Assembly: GCA_900473205.1 (NCBI GenBank)
Contig: UCLB01000024.1
Span: forward strand, 1-43,713
Direction of reading: 5' to 3'
Length of the DNA stretch: 43,713 nucleotides
DNA from: Hyphomicrobiales bacterium
GTDB taxonomy: Bacteria > Pseudomonadota > Alphaproteobacteria > Rhizobiales > Rhizobiaceae
Of the stretch, positions 15,248 to 22,175 are shown piece after piece (the stretch's first letter is position 1; every line of letters starts with the position of its first letter). A program made the position numbers and the translations under genes. The notes beneath the pieces are model-generated. The model searched no databases. It had not been told where the DNA came from and saw only the letters and a list, made by a program, of their open reading frames with translations.

Positions 15248-16566
15248 CCGACGTCGTTACTCCGGGCTTTACCGCCCCAGCCGCAACGAAGAAGGTCCGT
15301 CGCGATATCGGCATCAAGCGCCGTTACGCCGCCGAGCGCCGCTTCCGGACTTACGGCCTTGCCGCCATCTCCTTCGGACTTCTGTTCCTGTTCCTGCTTC
15401 TCTGGTCCGTCGTCGGCAAAGGCTATACGGCGTTCCAGCAGACCATGATCACCGTGCCGGTCGAGTTCTCGCAGCAGATCATCGATCCCGACAACGTCCG
15501 TGCCCAGAACCCTGCCAAGCTGGTGACCGCGAACTACCCCGTGGTTGCCCGCAATGCGGTGGCAAAGGCACTCGGCGTGTCCCTGGATGACCGCGATGGC
15601 CTTCGTGCCGTCAATGCGATGATCTCAGACAGCATCCGCGGACAGCTGCGTGATCTGGTGGTGGCCGATCCTAGCATCGTTGGAACCACGCGCACCGTGG
15701 CGCTCTTGGCTTCTGGCGATCTCGACAGCGTGGTCAAGGGTCAGGTCGATGTGTCCGTCAATGAGCAGAACCGTCGCATCTCCGACCAGCAACTCGCCTG
15801 GGTCAAGAAACTGACCGAAGCGGGCCAACTGGCCAAGGAATTTAACACCGGCATCTTCTTCAACGGCGCATCCAGCCGTCCGGAAGCCGCAGGTGTCGGC
15901 GTGGCGCTGATCGGCTCCTTCTACATGATGCTGATCGTGCTGGTTCTGTCTCTGCCCATCGGTGTCGCCGCTTCCATCTATCTGGAAGAGTTCGCACCGA
16001 AGAACCGCCTGACGGATCTCATCGAGGTCAATATCAACAACCTCGCTGCCGTTCCGTCCATCGTTTACGGTCTGCTCGGCCTGTCGGTCTTCATCAACTT
16101 CATGGGCTTCCCACGCTCGGCCTCGCTGGTCGGCGGTTTCGTCCTGACGCTGATGACATTGCCCACCATCATCATCGCCACCCGTGCGGCGCTGAAGGCG
16201 GTGCCGCCATCCATCCGCGCCGCTGCCCTTGGCCTTGGCGCATCGAAAATGCAGACCATCTTCCACCATGTGCTGCCGCTGGCCATGCCCGGCATTCTGA
16301 CCGGCACCATCATCGGCCTGGCGCATGCCCTTGGCGAAACCGCACCGCTGCTGCTCATCGGCATGGTCGCCTTCGTCGCGAATTATCCGACAACGCCGAT
16401 GGACCCGTCCACGGCCCTGCCGGTGCAGATTTACATGTGGGCGAACGAAGCAGAACGTGCCTTTGTCGAGAGAACATCAGGCGCTATCATCATCCTGCTT
16501 ATGTTCCTCATCGTCATGAATGTGGGAGCAATCCTGTTGCGTCGCCGCTTCGAGCGTCGCTGGTAA
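15244..16566 (+). CDS. pstA: Phosphate ABC transporter permease PstA (DUF3333 long form)
   Basis: The 440-residue partner permease starts at an ATG overlapping the pstC stop (ATGA), so translation is coupled. Residues 1-60 hold a basic segment and the first membrane helix (FGLLFLFLLLWSVVG). About 65-215 is a soluble insert of the DUF3333 type. The permease core follows, with SLPIGVAASIYLEEFAPKNR and the EAA loop AALGLGASKMQTIFHHVLP near residues 330-348. It ends with basic residues (LLRRRFERRW). E. coli PstA lacks the large insert. Confidence 0.94.
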   Translation: MTDVVTPGFTAPAATKKVRRDIGIKRRYAAERRFRTYGLAAISFGLLFLFLLLWSVVGKGYTAFQQTMITVPVEFSQQIIDPDNVRAQNPAKLVTANYPVVARNAVAKALGVSLDDRDGLRAVNAMISDSIRGQLRDLVVADPSIVGTTRTVALLASGDLDSVVKGQVDVSVNEQNRRISDQQLAWVKKLTEAGQLAKEFNTGIFFNGASSRPEAAGVGVALIGSFYMMLIVLVLSLPIGVAASIYLEEFAPKNRLTDLIEVNINNLAAVPSIVYGLLGLSVFINFMGFPRSASLVGGFVLTLMTLPTIIIATRAALKAVPPSIRAAALGLGASKMQTIFHHVLPLAMPGILTGTIIGLAHALGETAPLLLIGMVAFVANYPTTPMDPSTALPVQIYMWANEAERAFVERTSGAIIILLMFLIVMNVGAILLRRRFERRW

Positions 16567-16577
16567 ACAGTACTCAA

Positions 16578-16601
16578 GGAAAATCGGGTCACCGGTTTTC
16601 C
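16578..16601 (+). other. Hairpin between pstA and pstB
   Basis: GGAAAATCGG (16578-16587) and CCGGTTTTCC (16592-16601) pair over 10 bp, with one U-G wobble in the plus-strand RNA and a 4-nt loop. It begins 11 nt after the pstA stop. No T run follows, so an RNA-processing or stability role is more likely than termination. Confidence 0.6.
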
Positions 16602-16641
16602 AGCCAGCATGCGATGTAACAAACACCGGGAGCTTGAGGCT

Positions 16642-17457
16642 ATGAATATGTTGTCGGAAGCAGCAGTTGAAAAGGCGCTGGACAAGAAAATGAATGAAGT
16701 AACATACAAGATGATCGGCAAGGACGTTTCCGTTTATTACAGCGAGAAGCGTGCCCTTTACGATGTGAACCTCAACGTACGTGAAAACACCGTGACGGCG
16801 CTCATCGGCCCGTCTGGCTGCGGCAAGTCCACCTTCCTGCGCACGCTGAACCGCATGAACGACACCATCGACAGCTGCCGCGTTACCGGCAAGATCACGC
16901 TCGATGAAGACGATATCTACGATCAGACGATCGACGTGGTGGAACTGCGCGCCCGCGTCGGCATGGTGTTCCAGAAGCCGAACCCATTCCCGAAGACGAT
17001 CTATGAAAACATCGCCTACGGCCCGCGTATCCATGGTCTGGCCCGCAACAAGGCGGATATGGATCAGATCGTCGAGTCCAGCCTTCAGAAGGCCGGTCTG
17101 TGGAACGAAGCCAAGGATCGCCTGCACGAATCCGGCACCGGCCTGTCCGGCGGCCAGCAGCAGCGTCTGTGCATCGCCCGCGCCATTGCGGTTTCGCCAG
17201 AAGTCATCCTGATGGACGAGCCCTGCTCGGCACTGGACCCGATTGCAACCGCCAAGGTCGAGGAACTGATCCACGAGCTGCGCGCCAATTACACCATCGT
17301 CATCGTTACCCACTCCATGCAGCAGGCAGCCCGCGTGTCGCAGCGCACCGCCATGTTCCATCTGGGCCATCTGGTGGAAGAAAACGACACCGACAAGATG
17401 TTCACCAACCCGGACGACCAGCGCACGCAGGACTACATCATGGGTCGCTTCGGCTGA
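16642..17457 (+). CDS. pstB: Phosphate ABC transporter ATP-binding protein PstB
   Basis: The 271-residue ATPase (from MNMLSEAA, just after GAGG) powers PstCA. It shows Walker [10 protein letters not shown] near residues 56-64, the PstB phrase LRTLNRMND, the Q-loop region [20 protein letters not shown], the signature [14 protein letters not shown], and Walker [14 protein letters not shown]. Length is typical for the family, with about 20 extra N-terminal residues. A start 33 nt upstream is possible but lacks a ribosome site. Confidence 0.95.
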   Translation: MNMLSEAAVEKALDKKMNEVTYKMIGKDVSVYYSEKRALYDVNLNVRENTVTALIGPSGCGKSTFLRTLNRMNDTIDSCRVTGKITLDEDDIYDQTIDVVELRARVGMVFQKPNPFPKTIYENIAYGPRIHGLARNKADMDQIVESSLQKAGLWNEAKDRLHESGTGLSGGQQQRLCIARAIAVSPEVILMDEPCSALDPIATAKVEELIHELRANYTIVIVTHSMQQAARVSQRTAMFHLGHLVEENDTDKMFTNPDDQRTQDYIMGRFG

Positions 17458-17495
17458 TCTGACGCTGGTTCAAACCCTTCGCATGGCACCGCTTG

Positions 17496-17509
17496 AGCCC
17501 GGCCGGGCT
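17496..17509. other. Perfect 14-nt palindrome between pstB and phoU
   Basis: AGCCCGGCCGGGCT is fully self-complementary and lies 36 nt upstream of phoU. Outer GCAC/GTGC words extend the symmetry loosely. Confidence 0.45.
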
Positions 17510-17544
17510 TGCGGGCCAGTGCATCGAAACTGGAGACTTCGAAC

Positions 17545-18261
17545 ATGCCGACACATTCCCATATTATGTCCGCCTATGATGATGAACTGAAGTTCCTCAC
17601 CCGCCGCATCGCCGAAATGGGCGGTTTGGCGGAGCAGATGTGCGCCGATGCGGTGCGCGCTCTGGTCAATTCGGATGCGGCGCTGGCCCAGAAGGTCATC
17701 TCTGACGATACGATCCTCGATCATGCCGAGCGTGAGATTGGCGACAAGGCCATTGTCACCATCGCCAAGCGTCAGCCTATGGCGTCCGACCTGCGTGAAA
17801 TCATCGGTTCGCTGCGCATCGCTGCCGATCTGGAGCGCGTTGGCGATCTTGGCAAGAACACCGCCAAGCGCGTCATCGCCGTTGCCGGCACTGGCGTTCC
17901 GCGCAAGCTGGCCCGTGGTCTCGAGCACCTGTCGGAACTGGCGCTGGTGCAGCTGAAGGAAGTGCTGGACGTCTATTCCACACGCTCCGCAGAAAAGGCG
18001 CAGGCCATCCGTGAGCGCGACGAAGAGATCGACGCCATGTATACCTCGCTGTTCCGCGAGCTGTTGACCTACATGATGGAAGATCCGCGCAACATCACCA
18101 CCTGCACGCATCTGCTGTTCTGCGCAAAGAACATCGAGCGCGTTGGCGACCATGCGACCAACATCGCGGAAACCATCTACTACATGGCCACCGGCAGTCA
18201 GCCGGAAGGTGAGCGTCCGAAGGACGATAGTTCCAACACGCTCGGTGCAGTAACCGAGTAA
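17545..18261 (+). CDS. phoU: Phosphate signalling protein PhoU
   Basis: The 238-residue all-helical protein has two PhoU domains (about 15-105 and 120-212). Each carries the metal-binding style motif: IAADLERVGDLGKNTAKR in the first and FCAKNIERVGDHATNIAE in the second. PhoU couples Pst transport to PhoR and switches the kinase off when phosphate is plentiful. Start MPTHSHIM follows GGAGA; the in-frame extension upstream is unsupported. It lies 87 bp after pstB. Confidence 0.95.
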   Translation: MPTHSHIMSAYDDELKFLTRRIAEMGGLAEQMCADAVRALVNSDAALAQKVISDDTILDHAEREIGDKAIVTIAKRQPMASDLREIIGSLRIAADLERVGDLGKNTAKRVIAVAGTGVPRKLARGLEHLSELALVQLKEVLDVYSTRSAEKAQAIRERDEEIDAMYTSLFRELLTYMMEDPRNITTCTHLLFCAKNIERVGDHATNIAETIYYMATGSQPEGERPKDDSSNTLGAVTE

Positions 18262-18273
18262 GTTTTACAGCAT

Positions 18274-18310
18274 CGGCACTCCAGGAACGGAAACGATCTT
18301 TGGAGTGCCG
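18274..18310. other. 10-bp inverted repeat between phoU and phoB
   Basis: CGGCACTCCA (18274-18283) and TGGAGTGCCG (18301-18310) are perfect complements around a 17-nt loop, 12 nt beyond the phoU stop. There is no T run after it, so it may be a processing hairpin or a weak, leaky terminator ahead of phoB. Confidence 0.55.
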
Positions 18311-18395
18311 GTGTGTAGATCAACAGGCCAGAGCGTCCGTGATGCGTTTAAATCAACGCATGGCGCTCTGGTAAGACTGGCGGAGTCCCAAGCCT

Positions 18396-19079
18396 ATGGT
18401 GCCGAAAATCGCAGTTGTCGAAGATGAAGAGGCTTTGAGCGTTCTTCTTCGTTACAATCTGGAATCCGAAGGTTACGATGTCGACACCATTCCCCGTGGC
18501 GACGAGGCGGAAATCCGCCTGCAGGAGCGGACGCCGGATCTGCTGATCCTGGACTGGATGCTGCCGGGCGTTTCCGGCATCGAATTGTGCCGTCGCCTGA
18601 GAATGCGCCCCGAGACCGAGCGCCTGCCAATCATCATGTTGACGGCACGCGGTGAGGAGAGCGAGCGCGTGCGCGGACTGGCCACGGGTGCTGACGACTA
18701 TGTGGTCAAGCCTTTCTCCACGCCGGAACTGATGGCGCGCGTCAAAGCCATGCTGCGCCGCGCTCGTCCGGAGGTTCTGTCGTCTGTTCTGAAATGCGGT
18801 GATATCGAGCTGGATCGCGAAACACACCGCGTTCACCGCAAGACCCGCGAAGTGCGCCTCGGGCCAACCGAATTCCGCTTACTGGAATTCCTGATGGTCT
18901 CGCCGGGCCGCGTCTTCTCCCGCTCGCAACTTCTCGATGGCGTCTGGGGTCACGACATCTATGTGGATGAACGCACCGTAGACGTCCATGTCGGCCGTCT
19001 GCGCAAGGCGCTCAACTTCTCCAACATGCAGGATGTAATCCGCACCGTTCGTGGCGCGGGCTATTCCATGGAAGCCTGA
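18396..19079 (+). CDS. phoB: Phosphate regulon response regulator PhoB
   Basis: The 227-residue OmpR-type regulator has a receiver domain (1-120) with the acidic pocket VVEDEE, the phosphorylation site D53 in LILDWMLPG, and K in DDYVVKPFS. The winged-helix DNA-binding domain (about 130-225) shows LGPTEFRLLEFLM and VDVHVGRLRKALN. When phosphorylated by PhoR it activates Pho-box promoters, probably including the pst operon here. It closes the cluster and is followed by a terminator. Confidence 0.95.
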   Translation: MVPKIAVVEDEEALSVLLRYNLESEGYDVDTIPRGDEAEIRLQERTPDLLILDWMLPGVSGIELCRRLRMRPETERLPIIMLTARGEESERVRGLATGADDYVVKPFSTPELMARVKAMLRRARPEVLSSVLKCGDIELDRETHRVHRKTREVRLGPTEFRLLEFLMVSPGRVFSRSQLLDGVWGHDIYVDERTVDVHVGRLRKALNFSNMQDVIRTVRGAGYSMEA

Positions 19080-19106
19080 TAGGCGCCCATTACTGATCTT
19101 TCGCAC

Positions 19107-19155
19107 AACGCGCGCTATTGCCTCACCGGGTCAACGACGCGCGTTTTGTATTTTT
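19107..19155 (+). terminator. Terminator after phoB
   Basis: AACGCGCG (19107-19114) pairs with CGCGCGTT (19138-19145), followed by a T-rich stretch (TTGTATTTTTG). It ends the pho cluster. Confidence 0.6.
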
Positions 19156-19602
19156 GCGCAGCTTAGGCAGGAATGTCTACGGGAAGGGGAGCGGTCTCCA
19201 GCCTGTCACGAAGATATATTTTTGACCCATTTAGACCGCTTTGCGCCAGAAGTTGCGGATGGAAAGGGGAGGCGGGGATATCCGCTTGCCGCGCAGTTTT
19301 CCTGAGTAAAAACAAAGGGCAGGTACATTTCCAAAATTGAAAGTCCATCAAGGATTATTATATTTCTGAAGAGGCTGCTGCGTTGCAAGATAAACGCTCA
19401 TTTCAATGATCTGAAATTTAAAGTTTGACTATCCGGCCATAACCCTCTATCACTGGTTTATCGATATTTTGCTTGCTGAGCTTTGGTTGCCGCGCGATTA
19501 GCACCGCGTTTTGAACTAACCCTTTCCTTCAAAAAAATCGCTATACTCGCACACAGGGCGTCAGTTCTGTGATCTATAACTTATGCTTTGAAAGGGTTCA
19601 TT
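19156..19602 (+). promoter_or_regulatory. cspA upstream region and candidate promoter
   Basis: This AT-rich gap has no convincing gene. TTGACT (19425-19430), 17 nt, TATCAC (19448-19453) is the best promoter and would give a leader of about 140 nt, the sort of long leader typical of cold-shock genes. A second -10-like TATACT is at 19542-19547, but without a matching -35. Confidence 0.4.
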
Positions 19603-19812
19603 ATGACCACAGGCACAGTAAAATGGTTTAACTCCACCAAGGGCTTCGGCTTCATTCAGCCAGACAACGGCGGCACAGACGCATTCGTACACATCTCCGC
19701 TGTAGAGCGTGCAGGTATGCGCGAAATCGTTGAAGGCCAGAAGCTGAGCTACGACCTTGAGCGCGACAACAAGTCGGGCAAAATGTCGGCCTGCAATCTC
19801 CAGGCTGCTTAA
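19603..19812 (+). CDS. cspA: Cold-shock protein (CspA family)
   Basis: The 69-residue protein is a single cold-shock domain that binds single-stranded nucleic acid and melts RNA structure. It contains RNP1 (KGFGFIQ, near residues 14-20) and RNP2 (DAFVHIS, near 29-35), and starts MTTGTVKWFNSTKGFG. AAAGGG precedes the ATG; an ATG 15 nt earlier is less likely. Codon use is optimised. It has its own terminator. Several csp paralogues are usual in this group, so the symbol is generic. Confidence 0.93.
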   Translation: MTTGTVKWFNSTKGFGFIQPDNGGTDAFVHISAVERAGMREIVEGQKLSYDLERDNKSGKMSACNLQAA

Positions 19813-19875
19813 TACGGACTCCGCTTTCCTTTGACCACGGATGTACTGGCACTGTCGAAAGCATGAGACCAAGCG

Positions 19876-19904
19876 AGGTCAGGCACGTTGCCTGGCCTTT
19901 TTTT
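19876..19904 (+). terminator. Rho-independent terminator of cspA
   Basis: AGGTCAGGCA (19876-19885) pairs with TGCCTGGCCT (19889-19898) through one wobble, with a 3-nt loop, and runs directly into seven Ts. It is the clearest terminator in the window. Confidence 0.85.
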
Positions 19905-20036
19905 GTGCCGCCCGGCGGTACAGGCTTCGGACACCGCGCCCATGGGCGCAAACGCTCCGGGCCACTCGATCCACCCCGCAACGGCGTTTTTGGAAATCGA
20001 TCCCGATTTCGGCTGATGCGACAGGAAGGAAATTCC

Positions 20037-20258
20037 ATGTCTGAAACACACAGCAAATCTCGCCAGCAGGCGGAAATCGCATTCGGTGAAACGCAGTCGC
20101 AGTTCTTTGCACGCGGCCACGCTGTTGATGAACTCAATTCGATTGCCCAGGCGCGTGATGAAAAGACGCAGCGCCTGCGTGAAGCGCGCCTTGCCAAGGA
20201 GCTGCAAGACAGCCTGGCACCTGCCAAGACCCCCGCAAAGCGTGCCAAGAAATCCTGA
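20037..20258 (+). CDS. Small charged hypothetical protein
   Basis: The 73-residue product begins MSETHSKSRQQAEIAFGETQ and is strongly helical and charged, ending in a Lys-rich tail (KTPAKRAKKS). AGGAAGG lies 7 nt upstream of the ATG, which is why this start is taken over a longer frame. It resembles short conserved proteins found in Rhizobiaceae next to cold-shock genes, but I cannot name a family. The basic tail suggests nucleic-acid contact; that is inference. It is 36 bp upstream of the DUF6481 gene and probably cotranscribed. Confidence 0.72.
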   Translation: MSETHSKSRQQAEIAFGETQSQFFARGHAVDELNSIAQARDEKTQRLREARLAKELQDSLAPAKTPAKRAKKS

Positions 20259-20294
20259 CCCTGATGGGTATGGCACCTCAACTGGAATAGAGAC

Positions 20295-20684
20295 TTGAGA
20301 AACAACAAAAACGTTAAAAACAGTGAACTGACCGACCGCCGCAGCGCCGCTGCAGAGGCCAAGGCTGCCCTTCTCCAGGCCTATAAGGCCGCAAAGGAAG
20401 CTGCCGAACCCAACCGGGAAGCCAAGCAGGCAGAACGCATCGCCGTGGCGGAAGCCCGCGAAGCGCGTCGTGCCGAGCGCGAGCAGCAGAAGCGCGAAGA
20501 GCAGAGCCGCCTCGAAGCGGAACGGCTGGCACATGAAGCCGAGCTTGAAGCCGCTGCGACTGCCGAAGAGGACGCCCGCAAGCTGGCCGATAAAAACCGC
20601 GTCGCCCGCGTCATCGAAGATGAGGCCGCCCGCAAGGCCGAGCGCGACCGTCGCTACGCCAACCGCAAGGCCCGCCAGGGTTAA
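20295..20684 (+). CDS. DUF6481-family coiled-coil protein
   Basis: The 129-residue product starts at a TTG and consists of an unbroken Ala/Glu/Arg-rich helix. It contains DRRSAAAEAKAALLQAYKAA, then repeated EAREARRAEREQQKREEQ and ending DRRYANRKARQG. This matches the rhizobial DUF6481 pattern as I remember it. No function is known. The helix is long enough for a coiled coil. It follows the 73-residue gene on the same strand. The TTG start is the least certain element; no better start exists nearby. Confidence 0.75.
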   Translation: MRNNKNVKNSELTDRRSAAAEAKAALLQAYKAAKEAAEPNREAKQAERIAVAEAREARRAEREQQKREEQSRLEAERLAHEAELEAAATAEEDARKLADKNRVARVIEDEAARKAERDRRYANRKARQG

Positions 20685-20830
20685 AGCTATCTGCCATGAT
20701 CCAGCAGCCATTCGAATGAAGGGCTGCGATCTGGCAGGATGGACCTGTTGTCATTCGTGCTTGCGGGAACATTGGCGGTTAAGCCGCCAATCAGAGGTGC
20801 CCTTGCATCTCCGCGCAGCTATTGCGCCTC

Positions 20831-20854
20831 GCAGAACTGTTCTGAACGTTCTGC
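20831..20854. other. Nested GAAC/GTTC inverted repeat
   Basis: GCAGAAC (20831-20837) and GTTCTGC (20848-20854) enclose TGTTCTGAAC, which itself holds overlapping AGAAC/GTTCT and GTTC/GAAC symmetries. Followed by AAAATTGCTTTT. It could be an operator or a small hairpin. Confidence 0.4.
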
Positions 20855-21152
20855 AAAATTGCTTTTCCTAGATACGTGAAATCCTGTCACAAAACTTCCG
20901 TTTCATGGAAATCTTGTGTCATTGCAAGCAGGCATAGCTCAGCAGTTTGTAAGAGCAGATGGCGCCATAAGGCTATAAAAGCCGCGCCCAATATCCCGAG
21001 AAAGATAGAGCAAGCTTCATCGCTTTTGGCCGCGTGCGCAACTGGCGTGAAATTTCGGCCTATCAAAGCGATGGGCAGGTGTCGGCGCCTTAGTTGACGT
21101 TTGTCGATCCCATCGATCGTTGTCTCTGACTTCTTCTGTTGATTGCAGACAT

Positions 21153-21186
21153 TAAAAAAAGCGGGCCAATCGACCCGCTTTTTTAT
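21153..21186. terminator. Bidirectional terminator downstream of gcrA
   Basis: AAGCGGG (21159-21165) pairs with CCCGCTT (21174-21180), flanked by seven As on the left and six Ts on the right. It therefore works in both directions: it ends gcrA on the minus strand and would stop any rightward transcript. Confidence 0.8.
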
Positions 21187-21209
21187 CTCTTGCAATATGT
21201 CCGCTGCCC

Positions 21210-21740
21210 TTAAGCGCGGCGGCGTTCGCTTACTGGCTGGTAAGCCATCTTCGCGTGGAACTTGCAGTAAGGCGAGGACTCCGAAGCTTCGCAGCCGCAG
21301 AAATGGAAGTCGTCCTTCAGCGGATCGCCGACTGGCCACTTGCAGGTGCGCTCGGTCAGTTCCGTCAGCGTCAGGCGCAGCGATGTTGGCAGCGAAGCAT
21401 TGCTGACTGGAACATATTCCAGAACCTGTGCCGTATCGATGTCCAGATCGTCCTTCAGCGCGGTGGCGCCAACGGTGCGGGGTGCGGGGCGTACCGTTGC
21501 TGGGCGGGCTGGAAAGTTGGTTGCGCGGGGTGTCGTAGGGGCTGCGGGGCGCTTGGCGGCAGGGCGTGAGGTTGCAACCGTGCCACCGGCTTTTGCGCGG
21601 CCTGGCAGGTTCAAACGGTGGACCTTGCCAATGACGGCGTTACGGCTGACGCCGCCGAGCTGGGCTGCGATCTGGCTGGCGCTCAGCCCTTCGGACCACA
21701 GTCTTTTGAGTTTCTCGACTCGTTCATCCGTCCAGTTCAT
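21210..21740 (-). CDS. gcrA: GcrA cell-cycle regulator
   Basis: The 176-residue protein starts MNWTDERVEKLKRLWSEGLS, the hallmark of GcrA. The N-terminal helix-turn-helix (ASQIAAQLGGVSRNAVIGKV) occupies about residues 20-40. A Pro/Ala-rich linker follows (about 50-100), then a C-terminal sigma70-binding domain with CKWPVGDPLKDDFHFCG and SPYCKFHAKMAY. In Caulobacter GcrA binds RNA polymerase and activates promoters bearing CcrM-methylated GANTC. The gene has its own bidirectional terminator and an upstream region packed with GANTC sites. Confidence 0.95.
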   Translation of the reverse strand: MNWTDERVEKLKRLWSEGLSASQIAAQLGGVSRNAVIGKVHRLNLPGRAKAGGTVATSRPAAKRPAAPTTPRATNFPARPATVRPAPRTVGATALKDDLDIDTAQVLEYVPVSNASLPTSLRLTLTELTERTCKWPVGDPLKDDFHFCGCEASESSPYCKFHAKMAYQPVSERRRA

Positions 21741-21851
21741 ACTGCTTCTCCGCTGGTCGCGCAGGCAGAATCCTTCTACGATGCCGTGGAGCGAACCACG
21801 CGCAGAATATCCGCCAGATTGTAGGTGACTAGGTCCGCCGCTTGCAGTCTA

Positions 21852-21867
21852 GTAATTGAGAGTTAAC
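21852..21867. promoter_or_regulatory. CtrA-like site upstream of gcrA
   Basis: GTAA-N7-TTAAC (21852-21867 including the last C) differs at one base from the CtrA consensus TTAA-N7-TTAA. It lies 112-127 bp upstream of the gcrA start codon. CtrA represses gcrA in Caulobacter, so the location is sensible; binding is not shown. Confidence 0.4.
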
Positions 21868-21878
21868 CTAATCGTAGG

Positions 21879-21956
21879 CCGACTCCGTGACAAGAGTCGG
21901 GAGAATCATCTGGAATCGATTTTCCGGTTTTCCCCAACTTGCTGCGTTCGTGAGTC
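21879..21956. promoter_or_regulatory. Cluster of five GANTC (CcrM) sites in the gcrA-argD intergenic region
   Basis: GANTC sites occur at 21881-21885, 21894-21898, 21903-21907, 21913-21917 and 21952-21956. The first two form the arms of a perfect inverted repeat, CCGACTC (21879-21885) with GAGTCGG (21894-21900). Two more sites lie at 21717-21721 and 21768-21772 at the start of gcrA. Random expectation is about one per 256 bp. Confidence 0.75.
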
Positions 21957-22030
21957 AGAAAAGCAACACTTTGTAGGTCAGTAAAATCGCTCTACCAAGG
22001 CTTGAGAATGCCTGACAATGCGGACATTTG

Positions 22031-22058
22031 TTGACATCCCGGAATGAAGTGACAATAG
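22031..22058 (+). promoter_or_regulatory. Candidate argD promoter
   Basis: TTGACA (22031-22036) and CAATAG (22053-22058) are 16 nt apart. The -35 is perfect, the -10 poor. A transcript from about 22065 would run through the hairpin at 22087-22102 before reaching argD. Confidence 0.4.
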
Positions 22059-22086
22059 TGCGCTCGCACGACAGGAAATACCCGAA

Positions 22087-22109
22087 GCCGCCGCGAGGCG
22101 GCATTTTTG
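22087..22109 (+). terminator. Hairpin with T run in the argD leader
   Basis: GCCGCC (22087-22092), loop GCGA, GGCGGC (22097-22102), then ATTTTTGATTTT. It looks like an intrinsic terminator about 70 nt upstream of argD, either closing a short RNA or attenuating argD. Confidence 0.55.
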
Positions 22110-22175
22110 ATTTTCAGGCACGGAGCAACCGGTAAGCCCTATTGACAGCGCCTTTGCGCAGGGAGTGATGCAGCC

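Larger units (their letters stand above)
20685..21209. other. Intergenic region between DUF6481 gene and gcrA
   Basis: This 525-bp stretch holds no gene I can defend. It contains a hairpin ATTGGCGG/CCGCCAAT (20771-20778, 20784-20791), an inverted repeat at 20831-20854 and the gcrA terminator. Open frames on both strands lack ribosome sites and family likeness. Confidence 0.45.

Noticed and set aside
19163..19388. Open frames on both strands in the phoB-cspA gap
   Set aside because: Low-complexity, no ribosome sites, and they overlap each other; the region is AT-rich leader and spacer.
20831..20854. LexA (SOS) box
   Set aside because: The GTTC/GAAC words are 9 or 10 bp apart; the alphaproteobacterial LexA box needs GTTC-N7-GTTC (11 bp).
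20716..20871. Short plus-strand frame starting MKGCDLAGW
   Set aside because: No ribosome site, unusual Cys/Trp/Arg-rich composition, and it runs through two inverted repeats; likely chance.
20934..21000. tRNA-like start with GCTC/GAGC D-arm
   Set aside because: The segment begins GGCATAGCTCAG like a tRNA, but no matching anticodon stem, T arm or acceptor 3' strand follows.
20887..21339. 150-residue open frame on the minus strand downstream of gcrA
   Set aside because: It begins inside gcrA in another frame and crosses the strong terminator at 21153-21186. The part after the terminator has a hydrophobic stretch but no ATG with a ribosome site before it.
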